From: Populus alba | Taxonomy: Eukaryota; Streptophyta; Magnoliopsida; Malpighiales; Salicaceae | DNA: 64,000 nt | Assembly: GCF_005239225.2 (NCBI RefSeq) | Contig: NC_133288.1 | Coordinates: 16,374,169-16,438,168 of the forward strand | Direction: 5' to 3' | In this document: positions 36,258-48,010 of the stretch, piece after piece | Numbering within the stretch: position 1 is the first letter of the stretch | Layout of the letters: every line of letters starts with the position of its first letter | Made by a program: the position numbers and the translations under genes | The notes under the pieces: generated by a model | Databases searched by the model: none | The model's input: only the letters and a program-made list of their open reading frames with translations | What the model was told of the DNA's origin: nothing

Positions 36258-38060
36258 GTAACAACCAAAATTTTACCCCTCATTGTTTCAAAAAAAAAAG
36301 GGAGGAAAATTAATAAATAAATAAATAAAATTGGGAGTGAGATGATAAACAAGGAAAGTGTAGGATCAAATATTATTAATAAAAAAATTATACAAATGAG
36401 AAAAAGAAAAAGAAAATTAAATATAGAATCAAATAAAATTTAAAAGTTGTGACTTCAATGATAATATTTAAAGGATATTCTCACAGGTAAGGAAATCAAA
36501 TAAATCAATTTTTTACCATGAAATTTCCAAATTAAAAATCCTTATTAAAAAAGAAAAGAATATAATTTTTTTATTTTTTTTTAAAGTTTTGATAGCAACC
36601 CAAACACTATATACTAAGGCTTAGAGAAAATCATAAAACACTACAAAAAAAAAAACTCATCTTTGCAATAATAATAATAATAATAATAATAACAACAACA
36701 CCAATAATAATAATCAATCTTATATGTGTTTTTTATATATATATTTTGAAATATTATGGGTCCATTCCATGGTGTGAAAACTCAAGTGCATGAAGTTGTT
36801 GAGAATTTATTTTTTTAAGGTAGAATAAGGATGGAATTAATACTTTGTGATGAGGTTGGGAGGATTAAATTTGATTTTTAGTTTATTCAAGGTGTAATGG
36901 TTTGCTTTTAATGAGAAAATTTTATGCATAAATGATTGTTTTGTGCTGGTATATAAGTTATCATCCTTGGATATTAACTATTATGCATTTGAATTGGCGA
37001 ATACACGTTTATGTTATTTATTATATGATTATTATGCTTGTTTACATATGTGTGACATATAAGCTGTTATTTATTTTGAGAGCTCAACCTAGGATTAGAG
37101 GACCCTTTAGTGGCTCATATCCTTGGATATTTACTATTGTGTATTTAAATTGGTGAATACTCGTTTACATTGTTTATTATGTTATATATATGTGTGTGTG
37201 TGTGTGATCTATAAGCTGTCATTTAATTCAAGAACTCAATTTAGGATTAGAGGACTCATTTTCTACTCTTATGCTTAAATAATGATTATCATATATTTGA
37301 GTTGGCAAATACACATTTATAATCATGTTGATATGTGTTATTTATTATGTTTAAAATATCTTCCTTAATGTTATAAACGAGTTTAGACCAGATCAACGTG
37401 ATCTCATTTAGGCCCATTAAGACTAAGTGCTAGCCTTTGTGCCTACTTCAATCGATATAATTCTTGTAGGTCGAATACTCATCAATAACTCACCATTCTT
37501 ACAGGTCGAACACTCAATATTTTTTAAAATAAGGATTATACCATTTTCAAGCTAAAAACCAAAACCATTATTTTAGTTTGACTTTAAAATAAAATATGTC
37601 AATTTAGGTAACCCCGAGCCCAACAAATACCTTTTATTTTTAAAAATAAATAATAATGCATCTCATCTTAGGTAAGATATATGGATGATTATTATATTTT
37701 CTATTATATAATCAACCCTTTATCAAGAATCTTAAAAAGATCAGTTAAGGTTTCTTAGTAACCATAAAATTAGGTGATGAATTTTTTTTTTTCTTGTATT
37801 TACCCTAAGTTCAACTACATGTTTCTTATGATATAATGATGACTTTGGTGTGAACTTTAATAATGGTTAGGATTTTTTTTTTCTTGCATGAAAAATGTTA
37901 TGTTTAGTTGTATTATTTGTTTTATATGATTGTGTATTTTACATGATTTTTTTATTTAATATTCACTTATTTATATAATTTTGTTTCATGTATTTTACTT
38001 TTCATGTATTTATAGATTGAATATGGAGTTGCATCTATGCACCCACTATATATAACTTTC
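36258..38060 (+). repeat. LTR-like sequence preceding a gag-like relic
   Basis: It opens TGTAACAACCAAAATTTTAC, like many plant Ty3-gypsy LTRs (TGTAACACCC...). It contains an (AAT)n tract at about 36667-36691 and a tandem repeat at 36.96-37.33 kb. About 320 bases after its presumed end the DUF7745-type frame begins. No matching second LTR was found within the window, so class and end are inferred. Confidence 0.35.
36958..37330. repeat. About 155-bp tandem repeat, 2.4 units
   Basis: Units begin at about 36958, 37115 and 37269. Each has a TATGC/TGT.TTTGAATTGG.GAATAC.CGTTTA core, and the first two continue through AAGCTGT.ATTTA and CTCAA.TTAGGATTAGAGGAC. Confidence 0.8.
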
Positions 38061-38380
38061 TTTCATATACACATTGTTTTAGGTTTGCATTAGGAACTAA
38101 TAGCACCCCGATAGGTTATATTTTGAACTTAAACACATGAAACCCTATACTTTTATTGAAAGTATACATGGACATGGTTTGTAGTCAATAAGGCATTGAC
38201 CTTTTAAGGTTTGTCTACCCGAGCAATGAAAGACTTTTTTAAAACCAATAGGTTAGCCAACTTACCTATATATAATAACTAGAACCTTCTCATAAGGCGT
38301 CTCCCTATAATACCATATTAGACAAGCTTGACATGTATGAAATATTGAAATGATGTTATATGGTTATAATATTTTAGGAG

Positions 38381-40280
38381 ATGGATGAAAGGTCAATTAA
38401 AATAATGAAGTATACTTATGGGCAATTCAAGAAAGAGTATGAATCCTTATAACAAATAAAGAGTGATTATCTAAGTCATGGGTTTCATGGTGAATTACTT
38501 GAGCTAAAATATATTTTTTATATTAGTAAGGTTGATAGACTTCAAAAGTGTGGGAAAAAACTAAATATTCATGACAACATGAATTCCAACATAAGTATAA
38601 TAATGTAATAGAGGTGATGAAAAAACCATTACAAAAACTAATAATCAAAGCCATGACACAATTCTAGGATCCATCATATAGATGTTTTACTCTTAAAATT
38701 GTAGATATGGTACCCATAATTGAAGAGTATCAATAGTTATTACAAATGTCTTATCTTGTGGACACCATCTATTATCATTGATGATGTGACAAGACTGTAA
38801 AAGGATTTCAAAACTTTTAATATTGGTAAAAAAAAAGTGGGTATAGTGAAGACAGAATAAGACTAAAGGTAAGCATTAAAAAGTAAGGGATGATTCTTTT
38901 TCTTAAAAAACTAAATGATTGAGATGATAGTACCTACATGATCTAGTTATTGGCATTTGATAATTTTATGTTAGTGTTATTTCTCTCAAAATCCAAATTG
39001 ATTAGCCTTGACGCAACTAGTGTATTTATCGAGGTTGAAAGAGATCAAGTTAATCTAGGTATAATAATTTTGATAAAAACTATTTTGATTCTAAACTATT
39101 GTTGAAAAGTAGGTAAACGTTCAATACGATGTTATATGCATCTTTTACATATATAAAGGGTCAGTCATATGATCATTGGAGTGTTGATATTCAGAACAGC
39201 TTGGTGACTAGACCAAAACCTTTGCTGGATTTTATCAAAATTAAACGCTTTTGGAAACAAAGTAGGTTAAATTATTTCATAAGATGTTGACCACTTTGTT
39301 TACTTAGTGAGTAGTTTGGATGGGCTCAACACCCTACGTTGCCCATTGTAGACAATGCCTATTGGTTAAATTGACTGGAAAAATCAAGTATGTAAGTTAT
39401 ATATCAACCATGACTGTAAGGTGATTGGGGTACATGTATGACAAGAACCTCTAGTTTAGTTGAGTTTATAGAAAACTTTAAGGAAGAGTCGTCCTTAGAT
39501 TAGTTATATTAAGATGCATTATAAAAGATTGGAAAGGTTTAGGAATAATCATCTTGGAGGTAACTAAAAGGAGCCTTATGGTTATTGAATCATATATCAA
39601 GTGCCACCAAAATAAATTGAGTAATTATAAGCCACCCTAAGCCAAAAATAGGCTTTCTACATCAAAGCTTACGGATGAAGATGAAATAACTAAAATGCAC
39701 AAGGAACAAGAAACTTTAATAAGGGATATGTGTACAAAAACATAAGGAAAGAAGAAAAAGAAGAGGTCTTGGTAAAACAAAAGGAACAACAAGAACTTGA
39801 AAATTAAAAGTTAAAGAAAAGATTGGAAGAAGAAAGAAAGATAAGGATTCAACCAAGAAAAAAAAAAAGGAATGGTTGAAAGAAAAGGTGAAACACTAGG
39901 AAGAAATTTGTATGCCTACTTAGACATGGTTATCCATTAAGGTAGCTTAGTTGAGAGGATAAAATTTGAAGGTAATGAATGCAAAAGAAAAATTAAGAGT
40001 TTGAAAGAGAAGCATGTAAGGACCTAAAATGCCAAAAAAGAATTAGAAAAGGCTTATCAACACTCCAAAAGCAAGAAACTCATTTTAGAAATTTTTTGTG
40101 AAAGGCTAATGACAAGATGGATTGACTAAAGATTTATGCCATAGAAGCCTAAAAATAGCACCAAAGATAGTTATATCATTAGATGTATGTTAAAAACTAC
40201 TTGATTCAAGCTAATGGTAAATACAATGTTGTTGTGGGTAACTAGAAGCAAAGCTATGGAAGTAAAGATTTTAGAATTTT
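38381..40280 (+). pseudogene. Decayed DUF7745-type (retroelement gag-like) frame
   Basis: From the ATG at 38381 one frame reads KYTYGQFKKEYESL, a stop, then GFHGELLELKY and LQKCGKKLNIHDN. A second stretch (about 38600-38780) reads VIEVMKKPLQKL, AMTQF, a stop, DPSYRCFTL, VDMVPIIEEYQ, a stop and LVDTIYY. The same order occurs in plant DUF7745 proteins, which are often found at the start of LTR retroelement coding regions. Further on (39700-40050) the translation is Glu/Lys-rich and looks like the coiled-coil tail of the family. Stops and shifts are frequent throughout, so it is dead. No RT or integrase follows. Confidence 0.65.
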
Positions 40281-41795
40281 GTTGAGGGATGCCATGATCT
40301 TTTAAAGTAAATAAAAAGACATGGTAGGATTTTTGGTGTGTAATTTACTTATTGAGATATTATAATTAGTACGTAGAAGGAAAGATATGCTACTATATAA
40401 TTGATTAATGAAGCATTTTGTATGTCTTACCTAATTCTTGTACAAATTTAAATTCATAATTTAAAACATGGATATAATTTTGTAAAAGTTTACGTGGTTT
40501 GCACTCTCCTTTCATCTTCACTATTTTTGGCTTGCCTTATTTTGTCCATGTCGGATCTATTATGCCATCTATTTTTATGTTATTTGACAAATATTTAATA
40601 TTTTTTTCATTAATTAAGGCTCAAGAGGCTCTCAAGTCAGGTCAATAATTGGTGTTCATGTTTTTCCATGGTTATATATATTTGCGGCTCTTAGTCTGAG
40701 AAATTTAATGGAGAGAATTTCGAGGGGGGCTCTTTGGAAAATGCTCCCTTTCTTCTTTCAAAGCCAAGATCCTTTACCATTGATCAAAATATTTCTCTAA
40801 CCCTCAAGAGAAAAAAAAAATCAAAGAGGAAGGATCATCTATCAGTCCCGTATGTTTTTATCCTCTTGGAGTTTTTCCTTTGAAGAGTATTTTTACTTTT
40901 TATCTTATTAAAACAAAAAATAGACAGGCTCTCAAAAACTAATTAACAACACTTGCGTACGTTTTTTTGTTTTATTAAAAATTAACTTTTGATAAGGCCA
41001 CAGCAAAGGACGTGTAAATTAACCAGTTTTCAACTAAAATAAGTCCCCACCGGCGCAAACCCATTTCAGCACCTACCCTTAAAATCCCTCTGCGCGGCCC
41101 ACGGGGTGCACTTGACCGGAAGAAAGATGCTTTCCGTCGAATAATTCTGAAAAAATCCTTTTAGTGGCATGGTCTTCTGCAAAAAAAAAAGGTTTGCGAC
41201 TAGGCATCTCCCACCATGATCTATGCAATTATCTATACTTCATGATTTGATCCATATTCTGAAAAACAGCACTTTTTCCAGACGAGCCACCGTTGGCCAC
41301 CCATCGGATGACTAGAATTACTAGAATCACAGCCTGAGGACTGCCCACCGTTGGCCACCCATCGGATGACTATGTGCAAGCAATAATTAAAGAATCATTT
41401 CGTGGTATCAACTCTGATTTCAAGTGATTCTTTGAACTTTACACGTATAGCCACCGAGGGGTCCAATCAAGAAACTTTTTTTTTCTTCTCCTCCTTTTAG
41501 CCAGAGGTCCAGGCATAACTTTGACTGCTTTGATCGACTAGAGCCACATAATACCTTCAAAATTAGGATACGGCCTTGAAAAATTGCACTAGAGTGCCGA
41601 GGAAATTGAAAAATGGGCGCACAGAGTTGCAAATTTGTTCGGGTAGGTAGGCTTGGACGCCATCAAAAAATAATAATCAATGCACTCGTCCAAGCACACG
41701 ACTCTCACGGCCTCTAGCAATATGGCCCTCTACTCCAAACACTTAAATCTGTCCTTTCCTCCGTCGCATATATTTGAAGGTTCTTCGAAACAACG
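40281..41795. other. Intergenic, upstream region of the 42-kb gene
   Basis: From about 40950 the sequence is less AT-rich and low-copy in appearance. Apart from a 28-bp direct duplication (41287 and 41345) no element was recognised. The minus-strand frame at 41420-41632 has no domain. Confidence 0.5.
41287..41372. repeat. 28-bp direct duplication, spaced 58 bp
   Basis: CCACCGTTGGCCACCCATCG and the following GATGACTA occur identically at 41287-41314 and 41345-41372. The spacer is 30 bp. The perfect match suggests a recent local duplication. Confidence 0.95.
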
Positions 41796-41799
41796 TGGT

Positions 41800-41930
41800 T
41801 TTTTTATAAAAATATATTTTAATTAAAAATATATTAAAATAATAATTTTTTATATTTTATTTTATTTTTAATATTAATACATCAAAACTGTTAAAATAGC
41901 ATCTTTAAAAAAAATCAATAAAAAATGTGA
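41800..41930 (+). repeat. AT-rich dispersed repeat, copy 1 (MITE-like)
   Basis: Core order: AAAATATATTAAAATAAT, TTTTATTTTTAATATTAAT, ACATCAAAAC. The reverse complement of this order appears at 42965-43095 and at 51690-51800. No clear terminal inverted repeats or target duplication. Confidence 0.5.
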
Positions 41931-42167
41931 AGAGTAGGGTTCGTAATGATGTTATCAAATTCCACATAAGAAGTCAGTGGGTTCCTGTTCCATATTCTAA
42001 AACAGTATTGGGCTAGGCGGTGTTTGGATGTTTTAATCGAGTTGTATCGGTAAATTTCATGAATAACTGTTACAATATCCAAAAATAGCCATTACGCTCT
42101 TCATTTTTCACTGTTTTTTTTCATTAATTACAAGGAATTGATTTTGTTGCATCACAAGAACTTGTTC

Positions 42168-42927
42168 ATGGATATACCTCCCAGTAAAACCATGAGCGAA
42201 AAAGAGGCAGAGAAAGATCAAAAGGATAAGATTGTGAAAGCGAGAGCCAACACCAACAGAGTAATCATCAGCATCTACTCTGAATCTCCGAGAAAACGTT
42301 TACAACAAAAACATAATCCCGCCACCAAGAAAACCACCATGAGAACTCGTGGCTATGATCGCCGGGCTCAGCTTCTATCCTATGCCAGCGAGCTAAGATG
42401 CGCTGGTTCCGAGCCCATGGAGTGGTCCAGACGGAACTCTAGGCCGATGTCAAAGGTAACTCCAATCTTTCCCTTTTCATGTCCTCCGAGATGTAAGTAC
42501 TGCATTGTAAACGCCCGGTGGCATTACCAAACTCTGAAAAAAAATAGGGATGCATGAACAGAAATGGAAATGGTCAAGTGGACCAGCTAGGATTCGGGAA
42601 TCATTTCTTAGAATGTTTCAGCAAAAAGAAAGGCAATGGGTGTACGAGCGAATTGTAACAGAAGAAAATGGTGAAGCAGACCGGATGTCGGGGTCGCAAC
42701 GCATTAATAGCAGGAACCAAACGGGAGTCTCCGATAGCAGAAAACCTAGTTTTTGTGTAAATCTCATCAATCATTTCAGTTATAATCTTTTCTATCTATT
42801 CACTGCAGCTAAATAACACAAATTTTTATCTTCTTTCTTGCAAAATCTCCAATTTCTTCTTTTGCAGAAGAAATTGACGTGCATGCTCAAGGAATTAAAA
42901 TGTGGATTGCTGTGCAACAAGGGGTAA
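42168..42927 (+). CDS. Uncharacterised plant protein, three exons, 180 residues
   Basis: Exon 1 is 42168-42455 (96 codons), exon 2 is 42562-42756 (65 codons) and exon 3 is 42868-42927 (19 codons and TAA). All junctions are phase 0 with GT..AG: CAAAG/GTAACT, GAACAG/AAATGG, TTTTGT/GTAAAT and TTTGCAG/AAGAAA. The protein is basic and hydrophilic, without a signal peptide or membrane segment. Visible blocks: MRTRGYDRRAQLLSYASELR in exon 1, GPARIRESFLRMF and ERQWVYERIVTEENG in exon 2, and a Cys-rich end CMLKELKCGLLCNKG. These recall a small plant-specific family of unknown function that I cannot name. An in-frame ATG at 42183 is an alternative start, and open sequence reaches up to 42138. Function unknown. 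Confidence 0.72.
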
Positions 42928-42964
42928 GGAGCAAAAAGCCAAGGGGAGATACTTATTACTTCTT

Positions 42965-43095
42965 GCAGCCTATTTATTTTTATATTTTAAAAATATTTAA
43001 TATATTGATATTAAAAATTATTTTAAAAATAAAAAATATTATTTTAATATATTTTTAAACAAAAAATACTTTACTATAATATTCTCAAACATCTT
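42965..43095 (-). repeat. AT-rich dispersed repeat, copy 2 (inverted)
   Basis: TTAATATATTGATATTAAAAA followed by ATATTATTTTAATATATTTTT. This is copy 1 (41800-41930) in reverse complement, starting about 40 bases after the stop codon of the 42-kb gene. Confidence 0.5.
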
Positions 43096-44794
43096 CTTTA
43101 ATTTTTATTCAAATAATTTTATCATTTGAAATAATATTAGAAATAATTTTTTTATTAAGTGACTTGTTATAATGTATTGGTATTTTATTAGGTGATTTAA
43201 TTTCATAATAATTATTTATATTTTATGACCTGAAATTCGTTTTTCTTGTAATAGATACCATGCTATTTAATAAGCAATACTTGGTAAACAAAAATTGAGG
43301 CCTCTAGCGTTAGCCCAGTGTTTATGCTAGTTTTATGATGAGGGGGCATCGCGACAACGTTGTTGCCTATTAGTACATAGTAGCTGAAGTGGTATGCACG
43401 CGTCGACGAGGAGGAACCGGATGGAAGTGAGGGCATGACAACTCCTTGGATTGCAATATATTAGTGGTTGTGGCACTTGATCTCGTGGTCTAGTAGGAAG
43501 AAAAAATTTGTATTTATTTTTTATGCATGCTTGTTATTTTCACAATGTCTTATTTATTCAGTATTTAATGGACTTAATAATTAGTCGTGATGCATATAAA
43601 TTAACCCGAATATCCTGAGAATATATATATAGTTGTTAGTGGTTGTGCACATCATGAGAATGAAGTGCCGCCCCATGTTTTTATCCTCAATGAAACATGT
43701 TCATTGATTCAATTTTATTTTAAAAGTTATGAATGGTGTTCATTGTAGTCCTTAATTTTACTCAATATCTTGCATTTTGTCTCTCAAATTTCATGTTTAA
43801 GTTGTGGTTTGGTCCTTGATTGCGAGGAATAATTGAGGAGAGAGGGAAGGAAGGAGACATAAAGCATTGATGTGGTTCGAAACACTATGGTTAAAGCTAT
43901 TAAATAAATAAAAAACTAATTATTAATGATAAAGCTATTTTAAGTGGTAGTTCGGCCAATTTTTTTCATGTTGATTGAAGTTGTTGCAATAAAATACATA
44001 TTGTTTAAGAGCAAATGATATGTAATCTCTCCTTTTCAATTTCCCAGGCTCCAGGACAACTTTTTCTTTAGTCTAAATGTGCATGTGAGCTCACCAAGAT
44101 GAGCTCATCTTGTCACCACCTAACCCAAAATTTATTTTCTTTTTATTTTAAAGTATTTTTACTTCTTGTTTGATTTTTTTAACTATCCAAAATTAATTCT
44201 AAAATATTTTTATGTATTTTGAGACATTTACATTCTTAAAATTATTTATAATTTTCAAAATCCTTATGATAACAAATATTGTAAAAGTGAATTCAACACC
44301 ATTTTAAAAAAAAAAAATCTATTCAAATTATCTTGGCTCTAGAATTTTTATTTATGAAAAATAAATTAAATTCTCTCCTAAAATTTAAGACACTTAAAAT
44401 TTCATCTTGAAATTAAATAATTAAAAAATTATACAAGGTTAAGGTTTATATAAAAACTACAATACACTAAAAAATCTTAATATGAAAGAAATAATTATCT
44501 TGATTCAAAGAAAAGTCAAGCTTTTGATATTTTTCTTAATTGTTTCAAATAAAATTAAATCCATATTAAAAAATAAATAATCAACCCAAAGCCAAAAACA
44601 ATTTTACAATTGTTATCAAATATGACATTTAGAACAAATTAATAATTTCTAGGCAATTCGACAAGAAGACAAAGCATGATAGGTTTAGAAATAAGTATAC
44701 TATTGTAAAAAATGATAAAACCATCACCCATGTACTATTACCACAAAAAAAAAAAAAAAGTATCATCGTCACATTAAATTGAAAAGGAAAAGTG
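43096..44794. other. Intergenic, no gene seen
   Basis: Contains one probable old SINE (43478-43625). The rest is AT-rich with no domain-bearing frame. Confidence 0.5.
43478..43625 (+). mobile_element. Diverged SINE copy related to the one at 28.4 kb
   Basis: GCACTTGATCTCGTGGTCTAG at the left corresponds to CACTTGAGGTCTTGACCTAG of the 28.4-kb SINE. TTAATGGAC, ATTAGTCGTGATGCATA and TTAACCCGAATATCC at the right correspond to its TCAGTGGAC...ATTAGTCGTGGTGCGC...TGACCCGGACATCC. The middle with box B is lost. Many C-to-T type changes indicate age. Confidence 0.6.
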
Positions 44795-46280
44795 AGGCCA
44801 TTAACAACATAATGGTAAAGTATAGACATCGTATCCTTGTGTTTGATGACATGTTAGATGAGTTGCATGGATCTTGTGTATTTTTTAAAATTGATTTGAA
44901 AAGTAAATATCATCAAATTAGGATGAAATAATGTGATGAATGGAAAATCATGTTTTAAGACTAAGGATGATTTATATGAGTGATTAATCATACCTTTTGG
45001 ACTTACAAATGCATATAATATATTTATGCAATTGATGAATCATGTGTTGCATGTGTTCATAGGCAAATTCATAATTGTGTGGTTTGATGATATCATAATT
45101 TATAGTAAGAACTTCATTGATCATGCCGAATATTCATGCACTGCACTCGATGTTTTATGTTGAAAAAAATTGCATGCTAATCTTAGAAAATGTACTTTTT
45201 TTATGAAAAAGATTGTGTTTCTCAGTTATGTTTTAAGTTTACAAGGTATTTAAATTGTTAAGGAGAAAGATAAGGTTATCCAAGAATAGCTTACACCTAA
45301 ATCGGTCATTGAGGTAAGAAGCTTAAATAGCTTGGCTAGTTTTTGTAAGTGTTTCGTTAAGGATTTTAGTGCATTAGTTGTGTCTTTAACTAAAATTATG
45401 AAAAGGTCTATTATATTTAAATGGAGAATTGAATAGGATAATGCATTTAATTTGTTAAAAGAAAATTTATGTTCTACATTTGCTTTATCTTTACCTGACT
45501 TTACAAAAGCTTTCGAGAGTAAATGTGGTACATAAGGAATAAGTATCGGAGTTGTTTTAATGTAGGATAAAAAGACATTGCCTACTTTAGCACAAAGCTC
45601 AATGATGCAACCTTGAACTACCTAATATATGATAAAGAACTTTACATGTTGATGGGGCTTTAGAGACGTAGCAACATTATCTATGGCCAAGGAATTCATG
45701 ATTCATTCGAATCATGAATCATTGAAGCATTTGAAATGGTAAGGTAAATTGAATCAGAGACATGCCAAATAAGTGTAATTTATTGAAATTTTCCCATACA
45801 TAATCAAATACAAGTAAGGTAAGGAAAACATTGTGGTTGACACGCTAATATATATCATGCATGTGAGAATTCAGCTTTTGGTAAATTCTATATACTTTAT
45901 AGATAACTGTATAAAGATAATAGACTATGTGTGCCTATAAGTTTGATGCATGAATTGCTTATTCGTGAAGCACATAAAAAGAGTTTAATGGGGCATTTTA
46001 ATGTAACTAAGACTTTGGGTGTGTTGTATAAGCATTTTTAGTAGCCCAATATGAAAAAAAAGTTGTGTATTGTATATGTGATAAATAGATTACATTAGAA
46101 AAACCAAGTCTAAGGTCTAATCACATGGTTTGCATATTCTTTTGCTTGTACCTAAAAACTTTGGTAGATATTTCAATGGAATTTCTTTCAGGATTATCTA
46201 TGTCAAAAAGGTGCATTGTATCTTGAATTGGGAGGGACTTAACATGATAAAATAACATTATTTCGAGCATGTATGAGGGG
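44795..46280 (+). pseudogene. Ty3-gypsy RT-RNase H-integrase relic
   Basis: Translating piecewise gives RT motifs INNIMVKYRH, DDMLDELHGS and KIDLKSKYHQIRMK (44800-44930), a degraded FDDIIIYS box (about 45085) and an RNase H region with LPDFTKAFE (about 45495) and SLKHLK (about 45720). An integrase zinc region follows (HKKSLMGHFN, about 45980) and then VDISMEF near 46165. The order RT-RH-INT marks Ty3-gypsy. Stops and shifts occur every few tens of bases. The 5' part (gag, protease) is missing and no LTRs could be paired with it. Confidence 0.8.
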
Positions 46281-46529
46281 TCGTCTTCAACTCCTCACGT
46301 ATGCTCACTATTACTTTCTTACTTTTTTCTTTTTTTTATAGATGTTTTAGAGCGATTTTAGGTACCAATTTCTCTCTCTTACACATCCATTAAATGCTAA
46401 AAGACATACCCCTATCTTTACCTTCACTTATACTTCATTTTTAGTTGAAGACTCGCTGCATTGCATTCCTGAAATTGATGAAAACATATGCCAAAGTAGT
46501 TGACACAATTAAAATATTGATGTCTTATT

Positions 46530-48010
46530 CCAAGTGCAAGATTGTTGAATTAATAAATAACCCGGCAAGACCAGGATCGAACCACAGAGGAGTTAACTAT
46601 ATAAATTATAAATGATGATGATGATGATGAGTTAAAAAGGACTTTAAGATGTAAGATTAATGTGAAGATTAAACAATGATAACAAATAGTTGTCAAGGTT
46701 AGAGGATCCACAAATATTATTAGAAATAAGTATAATACAAATTCATTTTATTAATCAACTAGAAACGACACACAAAGGAGGTTTCAATCGGATGATTTAT
46801 CCTCAATAGTTCATTATAAATTTTTAACATGATCATATTAATTATCTTATTTTAGTAACACTATACTTTTAAATATTGTCATGAATTAATTAGGTTAACT
46901 TATGTTAACAATAAATCAAGTTCCTTTCATAGTACAGATGTAGGTTATACCATACGGTTGGCTATGAAAGTGTCAAGCATTTGTTGTACCAAGTGTTATA
47001 CAACACAAATCTACATTAACCATTTAACAAGCAAGGTATTAAGAATTAATAAGATAAAAAAAAATAAGACATATTAATAACAAACTTTCTTGAATATAAA
47101 CATTGAAGTCCATGTTGAATTTATATTATACATATTCTAACACCATTAGTGAAACCTTTTCACCTTAACAAAATAAACTTAAATAAACATAATGAAAGAG
47201 AAAAACATAAATAAACAAGATAAGAACATTTTATGATGAAAAGCATAAACAAGAGATTAATAAAAGCAAAACTTAAACATTACAAAAATACAAAGAAAGA
47301 AATCAAGAATATGATATTGATTTGAAAATCAAAATGCCCAAATGTATGGCAAATGCCTACTTTTATAAGCCAAAATTTAGAACTATTGATTTTATGATTA
47401 ATTGTTGAGTGGGTGGCCACATCTTGAGTTGGTGACAATCCTTATCTTCTTATTTGAACAAAATATCATTACTAACAACAAAATTTGAATAGATAGTCTT
47501 CATGAAAGTTCTAGGCAATTATCTCAGCTTTTTAACAAAAAAATAATCGGTGTATTTAGACTTCTAGAACTCGAGATATGGGCTAAATACATAACAATTC
47601 TATAGGCTACAAGACAAATTCTGACTTCTCCGTTGTTGCTATAATTTGAACTTGAAAACAACCTTTTTGAATCTTGGACTCTATATGAAAGTTTTAGGCC
47701 TATGTCTTAGCTTTCCATCCATATATACCAGACCTAAATTCAAGTTCTATAACTCCAGTTATGATCCAATAACCGAATGGTGTTCCAATTTGGACTAAAC
47801 CAGCATTTTTTTTCTAAGCTTAGCCCTCTCTTTGTCTTCTCAATTTCAGTAGTTAAACTCATCAATCAATCATTTGATTTATGTGATAGACCTGCATTTA
47901 ATATGAATATTTATCATAAATTAAAGGTATCTTATATTATTAGACATGTTATTATAAAACATGATCTAGTTAAAGAGTTATTGATACTTCAAGTGCAAAA
48001 TGACGATATA
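46530..48010 (-). repeat. Probable antisense LTR/leader of a gypsy-type element
   Basis: Begins on the plus strand with CAAGTGCAAGATTG and then AACCCGGCAAGACCAGGATCGAACCACAG, a phrase commonly found, in this orientation, at the end of plant gypsy-type elements. Further blocks (CAATCGGATGATTTATCCTC near 46787, GGCTATGAAAGTGTCAAGC near 46961, CTATATGAAAGTTTTAGGCC near 47682) fit the same repeat class. A (GAT)n tract lies at 46612-46630. No coding region is attached; ends are approximate. Confidence 0.4.
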
